Origin: Desulfobacteraceae bacterium
GTDB lineage: Bacteria > Desulfobacterota > DSM-4660 > Desulfatiglandales > Desulfatiglandaceae
NCBI GenBank assembly: GCA_011048855.1
Contig: DSCZ01000372.1
Coordinates: forward strand, 1-9,240
Direction: 5' to 3'
Length of the DNA stretch: 9,240 bases
In this document: in pieces, positions 6,931 through 9,240 of the stretch
Numbering within the stretch: the stretch's first letter is position 1
Layout of the letters: each line of letters begins with the position of its first letter
The notes under the pieces: generated by a model
The model's input: only the letters and a program-made list of their open reading frames with translations
Database searches by the model: none
What the model was told of the DNA's origin: nothing
Made by a program: the position numbers and the translations under genes

Positions 6931-8666
6931 AAACCTGGATAACTCTCTTCAGACAATGGATGCAATCCGATTATACACGGCACGGTCTGGTCATCCGTCT
7001 TGCGGTCGACCTGTTCCTGGTGAATCTCGGGTTTTTTCTCGGCATACTGGCGACGTTGGGACTCTGGGCGGTCCCGTGGCCGGGCACATTCGGAGCCCTG
7101 TTCCGCGAACTGTTCCTGAATGTCTGGTTGGCCAATGCCCCGATGCTGACGGCCTGTTGCCTGTTCGCTTTTATATTGAACGGCCTGTATCGAGGAACGG
7201 CGTTCAGAACAATGACCTACACGGGCCGCGTGCTCGGCACGGTCAGGGCCGTCGGGACGGCTTTTCTGCTTTTCATCGTGTGGGTGTTCATGACAAAGAC
7301 TTATATGCCCCGAAGCACGCTGATGGCTGGCTGGTTTTTTATTTTTATTTTCATGGTGGCCAGCCGCCTGCTTGCCACGGCTCTGTTCCGCCAGTATCGA
7401 CTGGTTCCCGCCGGTACGCATGATATTCCCGCCGACTCGACGGCGCTCGGCGCGGCGGTGATCTCAAGCCAGGACGGCTGGATCCCACCGGAACGGCTGC
7501 CCGAAAGGACGTCGTGGCCGCATTTTGAAGACGACGAAATCAGCGCAGCCGTCGCTGTTTTACAGTCGGGACGAATAAACCAGTGGACGGGCAGCGAGGT
7601 TGCATCGTTCCAGGAGGAATTCGCCGCGTTCTGTGGAGTACGACACGCGGTGGCGCTTGCCAACGGATCGGTGGCGCTTGAACTGGCGCTGAAGGCCTGC
7701 GGGATCGGACCGGGCGACGAGGTTATCGTGACTCCCCGGACATTTATCGCTTCCGCAAGTTCAGTCGTTTTACAAGGAGCGATCCCCATATTCGCCGACG
7801 TTGACCGGGACAGCCAGAATATAACCGCCGGTTCGATCCGCGCGGTTCTGTCACCCCAGACCAGGGCCGTCATCGCCGTTCATCTCGCGGGCTGGCCCTG
7901 CGACATGGATGAAATAATGGAGTTGGCCGGAGAACATAATCTCATCGTCATAGAGGACTGCGCCCAGGCTCACGGGGCACGATACCGAAACCGCCCGGTT
8001 GGTTCATTCGGCCACGCGGCGGCCTTTTCGTTCTGCCAGGACAAGATCATGACCACCGGCGGGGAGGGGGGCATGCTGTTGACCAACGACAGCGACGTAT
8101 GGAGGCGGGCCTGGTCGTTCAAGGACCACGGCAAGAGTTATGACGCGGTGTATCGTCCCGATCATCCGCCCGGATTCCGGTGGCTTCACGAATATTTCGG
8201 CACCAACTGGCGTATGACCGAGATGCAGGCGGCCATCGGCAGAAGGCAGCTGCACAAGCTCGATGACTGGGTTCGCTCCCGGAGATCGAACGCGGAGGTT
8301 TTGGCGCAACGGTTTTCCGCTTTGCCGGCTCTGCGCGTCGTCCACCCCTCGTCCGACATTTTCCATTCGTATTATAAATATTATGTGTTTGTTCGACCGG
8401 AACGATTGAAAAAGGGGTGGAACCGGGACCGGATAATGAGCGAGATGACAAATCGAGGCGTGCCCTGTTTCAGCGGCAGTTGCAGCGAAATTTACCGGGA
8501 AAAGGCATTCGCCGGCGAAGGTCTGCAGCCGCCGGAACGTTTGCCCGTAGCACAGGAACTTGGTGAAACGAGTCTCATGTTTCTGGTGCATCCAACGCTG
8601 ACCGCAGAGGACATGCAAAAAACCGCCGATGAGGTGGAAAGTGTTTTGGCGGCGGCATGCCTGTAA
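6927..8666 (+). CDS. Four-helix membrane domain fused to DegT/DnrJ/EryC1/StrS aminotransferase
   Basis: 579 residues in one uninterrupted frame. Residues about 1-155 hold four hydrophobic segments (about 22-44, 64-86, 106-123, 131-150), with NGLYRGTAFR between helices 2 and 3 and MPRSTLMAGWF before helix 4. This layout, especially the PRS before the last helix and the ASRLL after it, resembles the membrane domain in front of FlaA1/WbpM/PglF/CapD-type dehydratases. No Rossmann or dehydratase domain follows. After a linker (about 156-190), a full PLP aminotransferase domain begins at SWPHFEDDEISAAVAVLQSG and runs to the end. Key residues: NGSVALELAL (246-255), EDCAQAHG with D344 and Q347, and the probable Schiff-base lysine K373 in SFCQDKIMTTGGEGG, followed by NWRMTEMQAAIG (427-438) and GVPCFSGSCSEIY (511-523). 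Inferred role: glutamate-dependent amination at C4 of a UDP-4-keto-6-deoxy sugar, anchored at the membrane beside the phosphoglycosyltransferase. Most DegT enzymes are soluble and about 370-400 residues. Confidence 0.9.
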   Translation: MKTWITLFRQWMQSDYTRHGLVIRLAVDLFLVNLGFFLGILATLGLWAVPWPGTFGALFRELFLNVWLANAPMLTACCLFAFILNGLYRGTAFRTMTYTGRVLGTVRAVGTAFLLFIVWVFMTKTYMPRSTLMAGWFFIFIFMVASRLLATALFRQYRLVPAGTHDIPADSTALGAAVISSQDGWIPPERLPERTSWPHFEDDEISAAVAVLQSGRINQWTGSEVASFQEEFAAFCGVRHAVALANGSVALELALKACGIGPGDEVIVTPRTFIASASSVVLQGAIPIFADVDRDSQNITAGSIRAVLSPQTRAVIAVHLAGWPCDMDEIMELAGEHNLIVIEDCAQAHGARYRNRPVGSFGHAAAFSFCQDKIMTTGGEGGMLLTNDSDVWRRAWSFKDHGKSYDAVYRPDHPPGFRWLHEYFGTNWRMTEMQAAIGRRQLHKLDDWVRSRRSNAEVLAQRFSALPALRVVHPSSDIFHSYYKYYVFVRPERLKKGWNRDRIMSEMTNRGVPCFSGSCSEIYREKAFAGEGLQPPERLPVAQELGETSLMFLVHPTLTAEDMQKTADEVESVLAAACL

Positions 8667-8798
8667 TTTTTTTCGGGCGTCAAGATTCCGCTGGACCGGC
8701 TTTTTCGGTGGGGCCGCTCATCTATCTCTATTGACTTCCGTATCTGATTGTGTTAGTCGCGGTCCGAGGCGGAAGAGGCATGAACGGCGCGGGCATTA
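8667..8798 (+). other. Spacer between the polysaccharide cluster and the atp genes
   Basis: This 132-base stretch has no convincing gene. A T7 run at 8667-8673 follows the stop directly, but no solid stem precedes it, so I do not call a terminator. A candidate -35 box TTGACT is at 8731-8736. The change from glycan genes to energy-metabolism genes makes this the natural place for a cluster terminator and an atp promoter. Confidence 0.5.
8731..8759 (+). promoter_or_regulatory. Possible promoter for the atp genes
   Basis: TTGACT (8731-8736) matches five of six bases of the sigma-70 -35 consensus and lies 62 bases before the atpZ ATG. At 17 bases spacing the -10 position reads TAGTCG (8754-8759), which is poor. 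Position and need support a promoter here; the -10 box does not. Confidence 0.3.
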
Positions 8799-9104
8799 AT
8801 GGAAAAAAATACCAGGCAGAAAGTAATGGAAATGGCCTATGCCAGCAGTCTCGGCATTGCAATGGCTATTTCCGTTTTCGGATGCCTGTTGATAGGAGCC
8901 TACCTTGACCGCAAGTTTCAAACAACGGCGAACGTTTTCACGGTGCTTTTTCTGGTTATTGGCATACTCGCCGGTTTCTGGAATTTTTATGTGTTCATAA
9001 AGCAGCTTCTCGACAAGGAAAAAAGGGAAGCCAGCGTGGCGAAAAAGTCTAAGGAAGCACTGGACAATGAAAAAAGAAAGCGATCCCATACTAAGAAAAA
9101 TTAA
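8799..9104 (+). CDS. atpZ: AtpZ/AtpI-family F0F1 ATP synthase-associated small membrane protein
   Basis: Small inner-membrane protein encoded ahead of F-type ATP synthase subunits. Relatives are proposed to help c-ring assembly or to carry Mg2+/Ca2+ together with AtpI. The 101 residues have the family pattern: a short charged N-terminus, ASSLG (15-19), a first hydrophobic helix about 16-35 ending LIGAYLDRKF (31-40), a second helix about 46-66 and GFWNFY at 59-64. The tail (about 68-101) is unusually long and highly charged, rich in Lys and Glu. The ATG at 8799 lacks a well-spaced Shine-Dalgarno: the purine-rich GGAAGAGG (8771-8778) is 20 bases away. No other in-frame start lies upstream, because TGA 8781-8783 closes the frame. 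The last 38 bases overlap the next gene. Confidence 0.85.
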   Translation: MEKNTRQKVMEMAYASSLGIAMAISVFGCLLIGAYLDRKFQTTANVFTVLFLVIGILAGFWNFYVFIKQLLDKEKREASVAKKSKEALDNEKRKRSHTKKN

Positions 9105-9240
9105 GGTGAGAAACTGGCTGGTCGTGGGTCTTTTCACGGCCGGAAGCCTGGCGTTTCAATCGTTTCCGATTACGCTTGGCGTGTTTCTCGGCGGGTGCAT
9201 CTGCTCTCTGAATTTCCACTGGATGTACAGCGACGCGAGG
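9067..9240 (+). CDS. atpI: ATP synthase subunit I (AtpI), N-terminal part, cut by window end
   Basis: An open frame from ATG 9067 continues past the window edge, giving 58 residues so far. It starts MKKESDPILRKIKVRNWLVV, followed by hydrophobic segments about 17-32 and 36-50, then LNFHWMYSDAR. The short basic N-terminus, the paired helices and the glycine-rich GVFLGGCICSLNFHW match the ATP synthase subunit I family, which is normally encoded just before atpB. AAGGAAG (9051-9057), 9 bases upstream, is a good ribosome binding site inside the end of atpZ. The gene overlaps atpZ by 38 bases in another frame, suggesting coupled expression. Low sequence conservation in this family leaves some doubt, but position supports the call. 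Confidence 0.75.
   Translation, partial: MKKESDPILRKIKVRNWLVVGLFTAGSLAFQSFPITLGVFLGGCICSLNFHWMYSDAR

Noticed and set aside
6723..7421. Long minus-strand open frame (232 codons) opposite the acyltransferase and the start of the aminotransferase fusion
   Set aside because: Its translation is low-complexity and rich in His, Gln, Arg and Glu, with no recognisable family, and it lies opposite genes with clear motifs. It is a shadow frame in GC-rich DNA.
8004..8618. Minus-strand open frame of 204 codons, and a 190-codon one at 7301-7873
   Set aside because: Both lie opposite the conserved aminotransferase domain and look like random reverse translations.
8693..8714. Possible terminator stem ACCG-GCTTTTT-CGGT after the aminotransferase gene
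   Set aside because: Only four base pairs can form and the T-run is in the loop, not after the stem.
8780..8908. Short alternative frame starting at ATG 8780 after GGAAGAGG
   Set aside because: The purine run ends one base before the ATG, which is too close. The encoded peptide is short, has no hydrophobic or conserved pattern and runs into the clear atpZ frame.
1..9240. CRISPR arrays, tRNA or rRNA genes, insertion sequences, phage or toxin-antitoxin genes
   Set aside because: I saw no spaced direct repeats, cloverleaf-like sequence, transposase motifs or terminal inverted repeats. Genes with recognised families fill nearly all of the window.

Overview
This window looks like the downstream end of a surface-polysaccharide (O-antigen or capsule type) gene cluster, abutting the first genes of an F-type ATP synthase operon. 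All genes supported here lie on the + strand. The organism is a bacterium. The AtpZ-like gene followed by an overlapping ATP synthase subunit I gene is an arrangement I associate with Desulfobacterota/Syntrophia-like and related lineages. That is a low-to-moderate confidence inference, since nothing in the window is a strict taxonomic marker.

Layout: (1) bases 1-69 may hold the last codons of an upstream gene. (2) A GT4-fold glycosyltransferase follows (about 125-1318), AT-rich compared with the rest. (3) After a 52-base gap with a good ribosome binding site and a possible -10 box, three tightly spaced genes (1371-4641) encode the UDP-N-acetyl-L-fucosamine (UDP-L-FucNAc) pathway: CapE/FnlA dehydratase-epimerase, CapF/FnlB reductase-cupin epimerase and CapG/FnlC 2-epimerase. 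(4) Next comes a WbuB-like glycosyltransferase (4646-5878), the likely L-FucNAc transferase. (5) It overlaps by ATGA with a small PglC-like phosphoglycosyltransferase (5875-6492) that would load the first sugar phosphate on undecaprenyl phosphate. (6) A short left-handed-beta-helix acyltransferase (6529-6930) overlaps by ATGA with (7) an unusual 579-residue protein (6927-8666). This protein joins a four-helix membrane domain of the kind at the N-terminus of FlaA1/WbpM/PglF-type sugar-nucleotide dehydratases to a complete DegT/DnrJ/EryC1/StrS aminotransferase. (8) A 132-base spacer with a possible promoter separates the cluster from (9) atpZ (8799-9104) and (10) the start of atpI (from 9067, running off the window).

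Working together (inference): the PglC-like enzyme, the acyltransferase and the aminotransferase resemble a module that makes and loads a 4-acylamino-2-acetamido-2,4,6-trideoxy sugar (diNAcBac/QuiNAc4NAc type) as the first residue. The FnlABC-WbuB module would then supply and add L-FucNAc as the next residue, and the GT4 enzyme at the left would add a later sugar. The D-series UDP-GlcNAc 4,6-dehydratase expected for the first sugar is absent, yet its typical membrane domain is present, fused to the aminotransferase. This is the most unusual thing in the window.
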